Assembly: GCF_052327305.1 (NCBI RefSeq)
Contig: NZ_CP182486.1
Location: 1,488,001 to 1,552,000, forward strand
Direction: 5' to 3'
Source: Sphingobium sp052327305
GTDB taxonomy: Bacteria; Pseudomonadota; Alphaproteobacteria; Sphingomonadales; Sphingomonadaceae
Length of the DNA: 64,000 bases
Each line of letters starts with the position of its first letter. Positions within the stretch are counted from its first letter, which is position 1. A program made the position numbers and the translations under genes. Under the pieces are notes generated by a model that did no database searches, had not been told where the DNA came from, and saw only the letters and a list, made by a program, of their open reading frames with translations. This document shows, one piece after another, positions 41,028 through 49,730 of the stretch.

Positions 41028-42203
41028 ATGCGCCTGATCCACCGACTCATTGTCGGTATTTTCATGGCGTTGGGCGGCGCATTGCTGGCGTCGTGCCTCG
41101 CGATGGTGATCGTCCCGCCTTTCCTCGACCGTCTTTATTATGACGGGCAGGAGAGTGGCCATTATGCGGGCGGACGTTTCTTCAACCCTGAGGGCGTGAC
41201 CTACCAAGGCATGAACGGTCCCCGACCCGGACCGACAGGTCTCTTTGGGCGGCTTTTCGCGCCAAGCAACTGGCCCGCGAACGTGCCGATCACGCCGCTC
41301 GATGCCCGCGCTCTGCCGCCGCTCGCACGGGGGGACATGCGCGCCATCTGGGTAGGGCACGCGACCATGCTCATTCAGGCAGGGCCCTATAATATTCTGA
41401 CCGATCCCATCTGGGCGGAACGCGCCGGGCCGTTCGGCATCACCGGGCCGCGACGGACGACGGCACCGGGCATCCCTATCGACAAACTGCCCCGCATCGA
41501 CGCGATCGTCGTCAGCCACAATCATTACGACCATCTCGACCTGCCGACGCTCGAGGCGCTCTGGGAGCGAGACCGTCCGGCGATCATCACCGGCCTCGGC
41601 AATGAAACGATCATCGGGCGAACCGGGGCACAGGTGATCGCGCGCGACTGGGGCGGCACGGTGACGGTGAAGCCCGGCCTCACGATCAGGGTATTGCGCA
41701 ACCACCACTGGTCAAGCCGCTGGCTGACCGATCGCAACCGGGCGCTCTGGTCGGCGTTCATGATCGACACGCCGGCAGGTAAAGTGCTGTTCTCTGGCGA
41801 TACCGGCTTTGGCGACGGCCACTGGATCGAGGAAGCCCGCGCGCTTGGTCCGGTGCGGCTTGCCCTGATCCCAATCGGCGCGTTCCGTTTCTCGCCCGGT
41901 CAGCTCGCCAATGACAGCCATATCGGCCCGGAAGAAGCCGTGCGCATGTTCCAGAGGATCGCTCCCGCACAGGCCGTCGCGATGCACTGGGGCACATTCA
42001 AACTTTCGGACGAGTCCCGCGAGACCCCGCCGGGCCTTTTGCGGCTCTTCATGGCCTGCGCAGGCGTCGATCCGACACGGTTCATCATCCCGACGCCGGG
42101 CGTGCCAGTGAAAACCCCGGCCGACATGGCACAACCCGTGCGCCCCACCCGCCCGGCGAGCGACTGCGCCGCCGGATCGCCCGCCATCGCGGCCTTTCCC
42201 TGA
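41028..42203 (+). CDS. NAPE-PLD-like metallo-beta-lactamase fold hydrolase
   Basis: This 391-residue protein has the MBL fold of the NAPE-PLD/UlaG-like branch. The metal motif HNHYDH is at residues 164-169 (VVSHNHYDHLDLPT); further ligands are in the HHWSSRW, FSGDTGFGD and MHWGTF segments. The N-terminus has a membrane-anchor or uncleaved signal (about residues 5-27, LIVGIFMALGGALLASCLAM). The substrate is unknown; relatives hydrolyse N-acyl phospholipids or cyclic esters. It stands alone, convergent with the NAT gene. Confidence 0.88.
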   Translation: MRLIHRLIVGIFMALGGALLASCLAMVIVPPFLDRLYYDGQESGHYAGGRFFNPEGVTYQGMNGPRPGPTGLFGRLFAPSNWPANVPITPLDARALPPLARGDMRAIWVGHATMLIQAGPYNILTDPIWAERAGPFGITGPRRTTAPGIPIDKLPRIDAIVVSHNHYDHLDLPTLEALWERDRPAIITGLGNETIIGRTGAQVIARDWGGTVTVKPGLTIRVLRNHHWSSRWLTDRNRALWSAFMIDTPAGKVLFSGDTGFGDGHWIEEARALGPVRLALIPIGAFRFSPGQLANDSHIGPEEAVRMFQRIAPAQAVAMHWGTFKLSDESRETPPGLLRLFMACAGVDPTRFIIPTPGVPVKTPADMAQPVRPTRPASDCAAGSPAIAAFP

Positions 42204-42218
42204 ACCTGCGGAGATTGG

Positions 42219-43052
42219 CTAGAACAGTCCCAGCGCGGCGACCTCCGCTTCGCTGAGATCAAGCCCGAAGCGTTCAACAAGCACTGCGCGATAGTCCGCA
42301 GCGTCCGCGATCTCCCGCTCGGTCGTGCTTCCGCCGTCAGTGACCTTGTAGGTCCGCTCGTTCAGCGACGCGAAGCCCGTGGGCAGGGCAATGCTGAGGA
42401 TGCGCTGGGTGGTGAAGCGCTCGCCTGCGCGCGTGGAGGTCCAGTGGCTCGCCTGCACCAGATCCGCCTCCGCCACTTCGGCAAGCTCAAAGCTATATTG
42501 GGGCTGCCAGTCCTCGGCGCCCGCCGCGCGTCGATCCAGGCGCCATTCCCCCGGCAGCACGCCCGGCGCACCCTCCCGCAATAGTCGATGCGCGGCACCA
42601 TCCGGTCCTTCGACGATGCCACCCTCGCCAAGCGGCATAGGCGGCACATAGGCCCCGCCAAAGCCGGCATCCGCGATCCATGGCGCATCGTCGATCGTGA
42701 TCAGTAGCAGGATGTGCGTGCGCGGCGGCATTGCGCCTGCCGGCAGACCCAGATGCACCCGCGCGAGCAAAGGCCGGGCCGCGAAGCCGATCACGCCCAG
42801 CATATCCCTGAAAAGGCGATTATGCTCGAAGCAGTAGCCGCCCCGACGCCCCGTCACCAGCTTGGCGAAGACCGGGTCGCTCGCCACTTCAATGGGCCGG
42901 CCCAGCGGAATGTCGAGATTCTCGAAGGCTATGGCCGTGCGATGCGCGCGCTGAAGCGCCGCCAACCCTGCGGCATCCGGCGCGGGCGGCTTCGCAAGGC
43001 CAATGCGGGAAAGATAGGCGGCGAGGCGGCCTTCGTTCGTGCTGTCGTTCAT
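42219..43052 (-). CDS. Arylamine N-acetyltransferase
   Basis: This 277-residue enzyme transfers acetyl from acetyl-CoA to arylamines or hydrazines. The catalytic triad is Cys74 (GRRGGYCFEHN), His113 (PRTHILLL) and Asp128 (IADAGFGG), exactly the family pattern. Length is normal. Physiological role in sphingomonads is unclear (aromatic amine detoxification is likely). It lies as a single gene before the VOC gene on the same strand. Confidence 0.94.
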   Translation of the reverse strand: MNDSTNEGRLAAYLSRIGLAKPPAPDAAGLAALQRAHRTAIAFENLDIPLGRPIEVASDPVFAKLVTGRRGGYCFEHNRLFRDMLGVIGFAARPLLARVHLGLPAGAMPPRTHILLLITIDDAPWIADAGFGGAYVPPMPLGEGGIVEGPDGAAHRLLREGAPGVLPGEWRLDRRAAGAEDWQPQYSFELAEVAEADLVQASHWTSTRAGERFTTQRILSIALPTGFASLNERTYKVTDGGSTTEREIADAADYRAVLVERFGLDLSEAEVAALGLF

Positions 43053-43098
43053 AGGCCGCGCCTACCTCAGGATCCGTTTCCGCAAAAGCGTGTAGCAG

Positions 43099-43503
43099 TC
43101 AGGAGCCTTGGTGCCCCTCACCCGGGCCGATGCAGAAGAAGCAGAGCTTGTTGCCGTCAGGATCGCGGATGTACCCGGCGAAGAAGGCCTGGCTGCCGTC
43201 TTGCCCCCGTACTTGCGGATCGCCCGCGTTGGACCCGCCGATGCGGATCGCGCGCGTGTGGAGATCGATCACCTGCGCGCGCGTGGACTGGCCAAAGCCG
43301 ACGATCGCGCCATTGCCCGCAGACGCCGCCTTTCCGTTGGCGGGGGTGACGACTCCGAACATCGGCTGATCCCAGTCCCGGCCCCAGCCCGCAATGCCGG
43401 GCAGCTCGATCAGCTTGACGATCCGAAGGTCCGCAAACAGCGCGTCATAATAAGCGATCGCGCGCTGGAGATCGTTCGTGCCGACCGTTGCAAAACCGAT
43501 CAT
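43099..43503 (-). CDS. VOC superfamily (glyoxalase-like) protein
   Basis: This 134-residue protein has the two beta-alpha-beta-beta-beta units of the VOC fold: IGFATVGTNDLQRAIAYYDALFADL and the C-terminal FAGYIRDPDGNKLCFFC, where the Asp-Pro-Asp-Gly-Asn and final strand are typical of glyoxalase-like and dioxygenase-like members. Substrate unknown. It has AGGAGG just before the start. The 257 bp upstream to the next gene (43504-43760) show no feature. Confidence 0.85.
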   Translation of the reverse strand: MIGFATVGTNDLQRAIAYYDALFADLRIVKLIELPGIAGWGRDWDQPMFGVVTPANGKAASAGNGAIVGFGQSTRAQVIDLHTRAIRIGGSNAGDPQVRGQDGSQAFFAGYIRDPDGNKLCFFCIGPGEGHQGS

Positions 43504-43760
43504 GGCGTCCTCCTGGCGCTAGTGCTTTGATTTCAGGCGTTATTTACCCTAAGCTCAACACCTGCCATCCGTCGAGTGGCCTATGCGACGCACGGAGCCT
43601 CATTCCCGACCAGTGACAGCCCTACCACTGCGCTTTCGCGCCTCATGCTTCCTGAACGACCCTTGATCCTCGACGCAATGATGCCCCCCGCGCGCCGGAT
43701 CGACTCGCAGAGTAAATCATTTCGACCTCGAATCAAATTTCCGCTTGAGGCAAGGTGTCG

Positions 43761-44600
43761 CTATTTGAAACGGTTGAGCTTCGTCGCCACGCGGTAAAGG
43801 CGAGGCGGAACCCAGTCCTTGAGGAAATGGTCGAACGCCACGCGCCGATCGGGCTGGTCGCCGCTCTCTGGCCGCGCTTTGAACACTGTGGTCCGATCCG
43901 GAAGTGCCGAGATGCCTTCCGCGCTGGCCGTATAATAATAGGTCGCGATCGAACGGCGGCTGCGATCTGGCGGGCACCGCACCGGGTCGGGCTGGCCATG
44001 GAAGCTGTCGAGCGAGGTGTTGAAGACCACGGCGCGGCCGATGGTCGGCAGTACCTTCACTTCGCACGCGCCCATCTGCTGATCCCAGAGTTCCAGCTCG
44101 CCGCCATAGCTCTCAGGCCAGTCGTGATTGAGATAGACAAGCAGATTGAGGCGTCGTTGGACCTGCATCTCCTGGTGAATGTTGAAATCGGCATGAATGC
44201 CAAGATGCCCGCCGCTCTTCGTCTCGTGGCAGCCGCCCCCGACATAATAGGGATCCGGAATGAGCGCGTTAATGCCGGTCATTTCCTCGAGAAAGGCAAG
44301 GATGGCCGGGCTGTTCAGCTCGATCACCATATTGCGGAGGCGATGGCCGGGAATGTCGCTGGGCGGGAACTGGAACTTCAGCCGCTCCTGATCGCGATCG
44401 AAATAGGTCTTGCCCGAGCTATCCGGAAAGCCGTCCAACAGGCCGAGCAAAAAATCGGCCGGGAGAAAATCATCCATGGCGATATGCGGGAAGGGCTGCG
44501 CGCTCCGATAGCGCTCCGCAAGCGCCTTGCCTGCAGCACGGCACTCCGCCTCGTCAAAATAGATATAACCGTCGCGCTCACGCGGCGTCAGAATCGACAT
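43761..44600 (-). CDS. 2-oxoglutarate/Fe(II) oxygenase, prolyl-4-hydroxylase-like
   Basis: This 279-residue protein matches the 2OG-Fe(II) oxygenase fold of the prolyl-hydroxylase type: iron ligands in GIHADFNIH (H-x-D) and FHGQPDPVRCPPD (distal His), with the 2OG Arg in RRSIATYYYT. A 60-residue N-terminal helical part precedes. Similar enzymes often act on proteins or sugars in cell-surface gene sets; here no neighbour suggests the substrate. Single gene. Confidence 0.85.
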   Translation of the reverse strand: MSILTPRERDGYIYFDEAECRAAGKALAERYRSAQPFPHIAMDDFLPADFLLGLLDGFPDSSGKTYFDRDQERLKFQFPPSDIPGHRLRNMVIELNSPAILAFLEEMTGINALIPDPYYVGGGCHETKSGGHLGIHADFNIHQEMQVQRRLNLLVYLNHDWPESYGGELELWDQQMGACEVKVLPTIGRAVVFNTSLDSFHGQPDPVRCPPDRSRRSIATYYYTASAEGISALPDRTTVFKARPESGDQPDRRVAFDHFLKDWVPPRLYRVATKLNRFK

Positions 44601-44693
44601 TGTTTCACCACTCCGGGGTTTCGGCCCCTTCTACTCGCGGCGTCCTAACAAAGCTTTGCGCACAATGAAATCGAACAGCGAAGCGTGTTGCGT

Positions 44694-45266
44694 TCAGCTT
44701 TCGTCTTCCGTGCCGCGGCACGCGCCGACCCGCTTCGCGGCCACGTTCATTTTCATGGACATCTTGCCCATCGGACCGTCGCCGTCGGCCTTGCTCGTCA
44801 TCGTCATGTCGTAGCTCTGCGGCGCGTAGTTGCCGTTCATGGTCATGGAGACCTTGCCCTGACCCGGCCGAGCGCAATGCATGACCGCGCTGACCTTGCC
44901 CCCGCTCATTTCGAAGCGCTCATAGGTGCAACTCTTGTCGTCCGTATCGCCCGTGAAGAACGCTTTCTTGGATTTCACGTCCTCATCCGTGAGGCAGCTT
45001 ATGAACGTGCGATCCTGCGCCATTTGCGTTTTCATCTGCTCGCGCGCCTGCGCTAAGAGCCCCGGAATGTCGAACTCTTGCATGGTGAGCTTACCTTCCC
45101 AGCGGCCCGGCTCGACCATAGGCGCATTGCCCCCGCCACTGGCGGCGGCGACCTTTTCGGCGACTTCCTTTTGACTGGCGTTAGTCGCCGACACCGAAGG
45201 ACCACGGTCGCATGCCGCAAGCAGAAGCGCGGACGAAGCGACGGCAGGAAAGATGAGCGCGCGCAT
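44694..45266 (-). CDS. DUF3617 family lipoprotein
   Basis: This 190-residue protein has a lipobox signal (ALLLAACDRG), a Ser/Ala/Asn linker and a DUF3617-type domain: GRWEGKLTMQEFDIPGLL, TFISCLTDEDV, CTYERFEMSGGKVSAVMHC, YDMTMTSKADG. Three or four cysteines probably form disulfides. The function of the domain is unknown. Convergent with nothing; the next gene on the same strand starts 428 bp upstream. Confidence 0.85.
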   Translation of the reverse strand: MRALIFPAVASSALLLAACDRGPSVSATNASQKEVAEKVAAASGGGNAPMVEPGRWEGKLTMQEFDIPGLLAQAREQMKTQMAQDRTFISCLTDEDVKSKKAFFTGDTDDKSCTYERFEMSGGKVSAVMHCARPGQGKVSMTMNGNYAPQSYDMTMTSKADGDGPMGKMSMKMNVAAKRVGACRGTEDES

Positions 45267-45384
45267 GAACTATACTCCTCGACGTGGACACATGCGGCCC
45301 TGCCCCTCTCGCGTCACGGGGAGCTTGCCGCAAGCATCCACATCTGGGCATCAATACGCAACGGAAATCCGTCCGCTAAGGGTC

Positions 45385-45717
45385 CTATTTCTGAAGATCG
45401 CGTCCCGCGTTTTCGAGCGTCCGGCCAGTCTTGTCCTTGGCGCTCTCGGCGGCACGGCTGATCTCGTCACCGGCCTTGTCCGTCGCACGCTTGATGTCTG
45501 TGCCGGCCTTGTCGACCTTCTCATCCGCGTTGCTCAATATCGCGCTGACATCCCGCTGGACGTCATCGGCAGCATTGGCCGCGCGGTCCCCGGTCTTCTC
45601 GATGTCGGAAGCAATGGCGCTTCCAGCATTCTCGGTCGCATCCTGCGCTTTTTCGCTACAGGCGGACAGAGCAGCGACCATGAGGGCGAAACCAGTGAGG
45701 GCGGCTGGACGATACAT
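45385..45717 (-). CDS. Small LEA/apolipoprotein-like helical lipoprotein
   Basis: The 110-residue product has a signal with lipobox LSAC (GFALMVAALSACSEKAQD) and a mature part that is one long amphipathic helix with heptad-like repeats (ADDVQRDVSAILSNADEKVDKAGTDIKRATDKAGDEI). This is the pattern of late-embryogenesis-abundant or YtxH-type stress proteins that protect membranes under drying or osmotic stress. A perfect EcfG promoter lies 55 bp upstream, matching that role. Confidence 0.8.
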   Translation of the reverse strand: MYRPAALTGFALMVAALSACSEKAQDATENAGSAIASDIEKTGDRAANAADDVQRDVSAILSNADEKVDKAGTDIKRATDKAGDEISRAAESAKDKTGRTLENAGRDLQK

Positions 45718-45771
45718 GGGACGATCCTCTTCTAATTTTCAATCCTGGGGCGCGATACGCACCGGACCTGA

Positions 45772-45796
45772 AACGAATTCGGGCCTCCCCCGTTCC
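45772..45796 (-). promoter_or_regulatory. EcfG (general stress response) promoter, perfect match, minus strand
   Basis: On the minus strand: GGAAC (45796-45792), 16 bases, CGTT (45775-45772), with a leader of about 46 bases to the LEA-like lipoprotein start at 45717. Confidence 0.65.
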
Positions 45797-45802
45797 CTGC
45801 TC

Positions 45803-46102
45803 TCAGTCCCCGCCTTTTTCCGGAAGGCGAACGACCCGCCCGATCTCCAGCGTGTCTATGCGGAGTCTGCTGATCCGCGCCCTGCCGATTCGCAGGCGAC
45901 CAATGGCAAGTGCACCAACGGCGATCGCGCCGAAGGCAAGGGCTCCAATGGCGAGGACGCCCAGCGCGGACGACCCCGTGGCGGAAGCGCCCGTGGCGAC
46001 AGCGCCAGTTGCGGAGGCGCCAGTGGCGCTCGCCCGGCGCTTTTGCACAGCGCCGGATTTTACCGGAGGCGTGTCGACGCCGTCCTTCACCAGCCCCTTC
46101 AT
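45803..46102 (-). CDS. Pentapeptide-repeat-like protein coupled to ispG
   Basis: This 99-residue protein contains 13 consecutive five-residue repeats (residues 24-88). They run from ASATG, ASATG, AVATG, ASATG, SSALG to VLAIG, ALAFG, AIAVG, ALAIG, RLRIG, RARIS, RLRID, TLEIG. The central hydrophobic residue and closing Gly every fifth position are like the A(D/N)LXX pentapeptide proteins, which fold as a right-handed quadrilateral beta-helix. No transport signal is seen. Its start overlaps the stop of ispG by four bases, so it is translated with it. Function unknown. Confidence 0.7.
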   Translation of the reverse strand: MKGLVKDGVDTPPVKSGAVQKRRASATGASATGAVATGASATGSSALGVLAIGALAFGAIAVGALAIGRLRIGRARISRLRIDTLEIGRVVRLPEKGGD

Positions 46103-47265
46103 TCGGCCGCCACCGCAGTCACCTTGCCGGCGTCGGTCGCTTCGGCTTCCAGCTTCGCCGCTTCGATCTCGGCAGCCTTGGCTTCGACCAGCCGCACGAT
46201 GTGATCCACCATCGCCTCGTCCTGGATCGTGTGATCGGTGACGCCCGACAGATAGACCATATGCTTGCCGTTGCCGCCGCCAGTAACGCCGATGTCCGTC
46301 TCACGCGCTTCGCCCGGCCCGTTCACCACGCAGCCAAGCACCGAAAGCGAAAGCGGCGTGTTGATGTGCTGAAGCCGCTCCTCCAGCGCCTGCACGGTGC
46401 GGATCACATCGAAGCCCTGACGCGCGCAGGACGGACAGGAAATGACCTTGACTCCGCGCGTGCGGATGCCGAGCGTTTTCAGCATCTCATAGCCGACCCG
46501 CACTTCTTCCTCGGGTTCGGCGGAGAGCGAGACACGGATCGTGTCGCCGATGCCGGCCCAGAGCAGATTGCCGATACCGATCGCGCTCTTGACCGTGCCG
46601 CCGATGAGGCCGCCCGCCTCGGTAATGCCCAGATGCAGCGGGCAATCAACCGCTTCGGCAAGCTGCATATAGGCGGCGACGGCGAGGAACACGTCGCTCG
46701 CCTTCACCGCGACCTTATATTCGTGGAAATCCTGATCCTGCAGCAGCTTGATATGGTCGAGCGCGCTCTCCACCAACGCCTCCGGGCAAGGCTCGCCATA
46801 TTTCTCTAGCAGATCCTTTTCGAGGGACCCTGCATTGACGCCGATGCGGATGGAGCAATTGTTCGCCTTGGCGGCGTCCACCACTTCCTTGACGCGCGCC
46901 GCGCTGCCGATGTTGCCGGGGTTAATGCGCAGGCAGGCCGCGCCCGCGTCCGCCGCTTCCAGAGCGCGCTTGTAGTGAAAGTGAATGTCCGCGACGATCG
47001 GCACGCGGGACGCGCGCACGATCTGCTTCAGCGCCGCCGTCGATTCGACGTCCGGGCAGGAGACGCGGATGATGTCCACGCCCGCCTCCTCGCACCGGCG
47101 GATCTGGTCGATCGTCGCCTTCGCGTCGGATGTTAGGGTATTGGTCATGGTCTGCACAGTGACGGGCGCACCGCCGCCCACCGGCACATTGCCGACCATG
47201 ATCTGCCGGCACTCACGGCGGGCGATGTCACGCCAGGGGCGAAGGCCGGGATTATGCTCGGACAT
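46099..47265 (-). CDS. ispG: 4-hydroxy-3-methylbut-2-enyl diphosphate synthase (flavodoxin)
   Basis: IspG works in the non-mevalonate (MEP) isoprenoid pathway, reducing MEcPP to HMBPP with an iron-sulfur cluster. The 388-residue protein has GGGAPVTVQTMTNTLTSDA at its N-terminus, ISCPSCARQGFDV and LGCVVNGPGEARETDIGVTGG with the three cluster cysteines, and the expected TIM-barrel/ferredoxin-like halves. Length is normal. The pentapeptide-repeat gene is fused to it only by an ATGA overlap, not in frame. Confidence 0.96.
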   Translation of the reverse strand: MSEHNPGLRPWRDIARRECRQIMVGNVPVGGGAPVTVQTMTNTLTSDAKATIDQIRRCEEAGVDIIRVSCPDVESTAALKQIVRASRVPIVADIHFHYKRALEAADAGAACLRINPGNIGSAARVKEVVDAAKANNCSIRIGVNAGSLEKDLLEKYGEPCPEALVESALDHIKLLQDQDFHEYKVAVKASDVFLAVAAYMQLAEAVDCPLHLGITEAGGLIGGTVKSAIGIGNLLWAGIGDTIRVSLSAEPEEEVRVGYEMLKTLGIRTRGVKVISCPSCARQGFDVIRTVQALEERLQHINTPLSLSVLGCVVNGPGEARETDIGVTGGGNGKHMVYLSGVTDHTIQDEAMVDHIVRLVEAKAAEIEAAKLEAEATDAGKVTAVAAE

Positions 47266-47371
47266 GAAATGCTCCGTCAGTCATGCAGCGCCTATACGCT
47301 CTGCCGCGGCGCAGCGCGAGAGGCGATGCGCGTCATTGCCGTGTCGCATGGCAGTGCTTAAGGATCGCGCC

Positions 47372-48235
47372 ATGCGCTTGTATCTCCTGCGCCTCGTTGC
47401 GCCCTTCTTTGCCCTCGCGGCCCTGCTGCCCAGCCCCGCGCAGGCCTGGTGGGAGCTTGGTCATTATACTGTGGGCAATATCGCCATGGCGAATGTGAAG
47501 CCGCAGACGCGTGCGAAGATCATGGCACTGCTGCGGCAGGGCAAGCTCGTCGAGACGCCGACCTGCCCGCTCGACACCCTCGCCAACGCCGCTTACTGGC
47601 CGGACTGCGTGAAGGAGCTGGGGCCACGCTTCTCCTACCAGTATAACTGGCACTATCAGAATATCGACATCTGCAAGCCCTTCGTCATCAAAGGGAACTG
47701 CCCGGACGGCAACTGCGTCTCCGCCCAGATCGACCGCGCGGCGAAGCTGCTCGCGGACAAGAGCGTACCGACCCGCGAGCGGATCATCGCGCTTGCCAAT
47801 CTCGCGCATTTTACTGGCGACCTGCATCAGCCGCTCCATGCTGGCGACCATAGCGACCGGGGCGGCAACGACCTCAAGACCGATTATGGTATCGTTACGG
47901 GCAAGCGGATGAACATCCATTCGATTCTCGACGGCTATCTCGCCGAGCGGTCGATCAGCACGCCTCCCTCCATCGTCCGTTCTTATTCTCCGGAAGAAAA
48001 GGCGCGCCTGTCGGCGGGGACAACCGAGGACTGGAGCCGCGAGAACTGGGAAATCGCCCGGGACGTGGCTTATCGGAACGCAATCGACGGGGATCCGTGC
48101 GCCAAACCCTCCTCAGAAGCGCATGGCCACTTCAGCGAAGCGGAGATCGAGGCGATGGTGCCGGTGATGCGAGAGGAACTGGTGCGGGGCGGCCTGCGTC
48201 TCGCCCGCCTGCTCGACGAAGCGCTGGCGAACTGA
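47372..48235 (+). CDS. S1/P1 family zinc nuclease, secreted
   Basis: This 287-residue enzyme digests single-stranded nucleic acid with three zinc ions. The signal peptide ends at AQA (residue 25), making Trp26 the mature N-terminus, which in this family directly ligates zinc. Other zinc ligands are in GHYTVGNIA, HFTGDLHQPLHAGDHSDRGGN and nearby His/Asp positions. AAGGA lies upstream of the ATG at 47372. Function outside the cell (phosphate and nucleotide scavenging) is inferred from secretion. Confidence 0.92.
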   Translation: MRLYLLRLVAPFFALAALLPSPAQAWWELGHYTVGNIAMANVKPQTRAKIMALLRQGKLVETPTCPLDTLANAAYWPDCVKELGPRFSYQYNWHYQNIDICKPFVIKGNCPDGNCVSAQIDRAAKLLADKSVPTRERIIALANLAHFTGDLHQPLHAGDHSDRGGNDLKTDYGIVTGKRMNIHSILDGYLAERSISTPPSIVRSYSPEEKARLSAGTTEDWSRENWEIARDVAYRNAIDGDPCAKPSSEAHGHFSEAEIEAMVPVMREELVRGGLRLARLLDEALAN

Positions 48236-48256
48236 CGGGCAACAGGCAAAGCGCGC

Positions 48257-49135
48257 TCAGCCAGCGAAGGGCCATTCCGACAGGCCAGGCACCTCGACAC
48301 GGAAGCTGAAGATCGCCCCGGCAAGCGGCTGGGCGGCAAGTGCGTCATCGGAGAGGCCAGTGCGCGCGGTGGTGACATAGGCGGTGCGCAGATCCTCATC
48401 GCCAAAGACGATCATCGTCGGCCGCGTCACCGGCAGATGCACTGTCTCGACCACCGTGCCATCCGGCGCGATGCGCACCACCCGGCTACCGTCGAACAGC
48501 GCCGACCAGTAAAAGCCCTCCGCATCGAAAGAGCCGCCATCCGGCCGGCCCGTGCCCATCTCGAACTGGTGGACGGTGCGCCGCGCGGAAAGCGCGCCAG
48601 TCGCCGGATCGACATCATAGCCGCGCAGCGCGTGAGTCGGCGTGTCGGCATGGCGAAACTGGCGGCCGTCCGCGCTGAACGCCGCGCCATTGCACGTGAG
48701 CATACCCCCCTCGATCTCGGCGATCGTGGCGTCCGCATCCAGGCGATAGAGCGCCGCGTCGTGCGCGGATTTCGCCATGTCGACCGTGCCGGCCCAGAAC
48801 CGCCCGGCGGGATCGGTCCGGCCATCGTTGAAGCGCAGATCCGGGCGATTCGCGAACAGTTGCGGGCCGAAAGGCACCGGTTCCGCTTCCCAGTTCTCCA
48901 GCGTGGCGAGGCCGTCCTTCATCGCAAGCAGCAGGCCACCGCGCGCCCGAAAGGCAAAGCAGCCCACCGGCGCCGCGAAGACGCGCACCTCGTCCGCGCC
49001 GCTGACAGGATCGAACCGGTGCAGCGCGTTGCGGGCAATATCCACCCAATAGAGCCGCCGCTCCTGCGCGTGCCAGCGCGGCCCCTCGCCCAGCTCCGCC
49101 CGTGCATCCAGCGCCACGTTAACTTTCTGTGTCAT
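48257..49135 (-). CDS. SMP-30/gluconolactonase family protein
   Basis: This 292-residue protein has a six-bladed propeller of the SMP-30 family: an opening ELGEGPRWHAQERRLYWVDI with the metal-ligand Glu, RFNDGRTDPAGRFWAGTVDM, MLTCNGAAFSADGRQFRHAD and RPDGGSFDAEGFYWSAL. Members hydrolyse sugar lactones or related esters with a divalent metal. The ATG at 49135 is chosen over one seven codons earlier. Substrate unknown; convergent with the S1/P1 nuclease. Confidence 0.9.
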   Translation of the reverse strand: MTQKVNVALDARAELGEGPRWHAQERRLYWVDIARNALHRFDPVSGADEVRVFAAPVGCFAFRARGGLLLAMKDGLATLENWEAEPVPFGPQLFANRPDLRFNDGRTDPAGRFWAGTVDMAKSAHDAALYRLDADATIAEIEGGMLTCNGAAFSADGRQFRHADTPTHALRGYDVDPATGALSARRTVHQFEMGTGRPDGGSFDAEGFYWSALFDGSRVVRIAPDGTVVETVHLPVTRPTMIVFGDEDLRTAYVTTARTGLSDDALAAQPLAGAIFSFRVEVPGLSEWPFAG

Positions 49136-49244
49136 CTTTGCCGCATTCCCTGCCAAAATTGGGGTATCGCATTCGTTGCAATTCCGCTTCGCCCCCTGGG
49201 AGTCTAGCGTTGAAAGCCGACGTGGACACTATCCGGAGCGATTT

Positions 49245-49682
49245 ATGGCGCGACCAGAACCCTGGCAACTCGAGCCGGCAAGCTATCCCGTCCATATCGA
49301 GGTGCCGACCCGCTTCGGCGACCTCGATCCGCTGGGCCATGTCAACAACGTGGCGATGGCCGAAATGTTCGAGACCGGGCGTATTCATTTCCACCGGCGA
49401 CTCGGCCGTCACCCCCGCGAAGAGGGCGCGCGCTGGCTCGTTGCGGCGCTGACGCTCAGCTATGTCGCGGAAGGTCACTTCCCCGATCCCGTCACCATCG
49501 CGACCGGCTTTTCGCGCGTTGGCACGACAAGCTGGACCCTGCTGAGCGCCGCTTTTCAGGACGGGCAATGCATCGCGACCTGCGAGACCGTGATGGTGGC
49601 GCAGGGGCCGGGCGCCCGCGCGCAAGTCGAGGTCATGGCCGCGCTCGACAAGCCGCTCTGGTACGTGTCGCAGCCGGGCTGA
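49245..49682 (+). CDS. Acyl-CoA thioesterase, 4HBT hotdog fold
   Basis: This 145-residue protein has the single hotdog domain of 4-hydroxybenzoyl-CoA thioesterase-like enzymes: TRFGDLDPLGHVNNVAMAEMFETGR, with the catalytic Asp-x-x-G-H-V-N-N region, and a RVGTTSWTLLSAAFQDGQCIATCE segment. GGAG lies upstream of the ATG at 49245. It probably cleaves a small or medium acyl-CoA. A longer in-frame start overlapping the divergent SMP-30 leader is rejected. Confidence 0.9.
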   Translation: MARPEPWQLEPASYPVHIEVPTRFGDLDPLGHVNNVAMAEMFETGRIHFHRRLGRHPREEGARWLVAALTLSYVAEGHFPDPVTIATGFSRVGTTSWTLLSAAFQDGQCIATCETVMVAQGPGARAQVEVMAALDKPLWYVSQPG

Positions 49683-49730
49683 GCGTTTAGGTAGCTGATC
49701 GGCGTTCTTTCGGAAGAGCCCCTAGCCCTT

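Noticed and set aside
43504..43760. Plus-strand frame near 43576-43797
   Set aside because: It overlaps the end of the 2OG oxygenase gene, has no ribosome site and no recognisable sequence.
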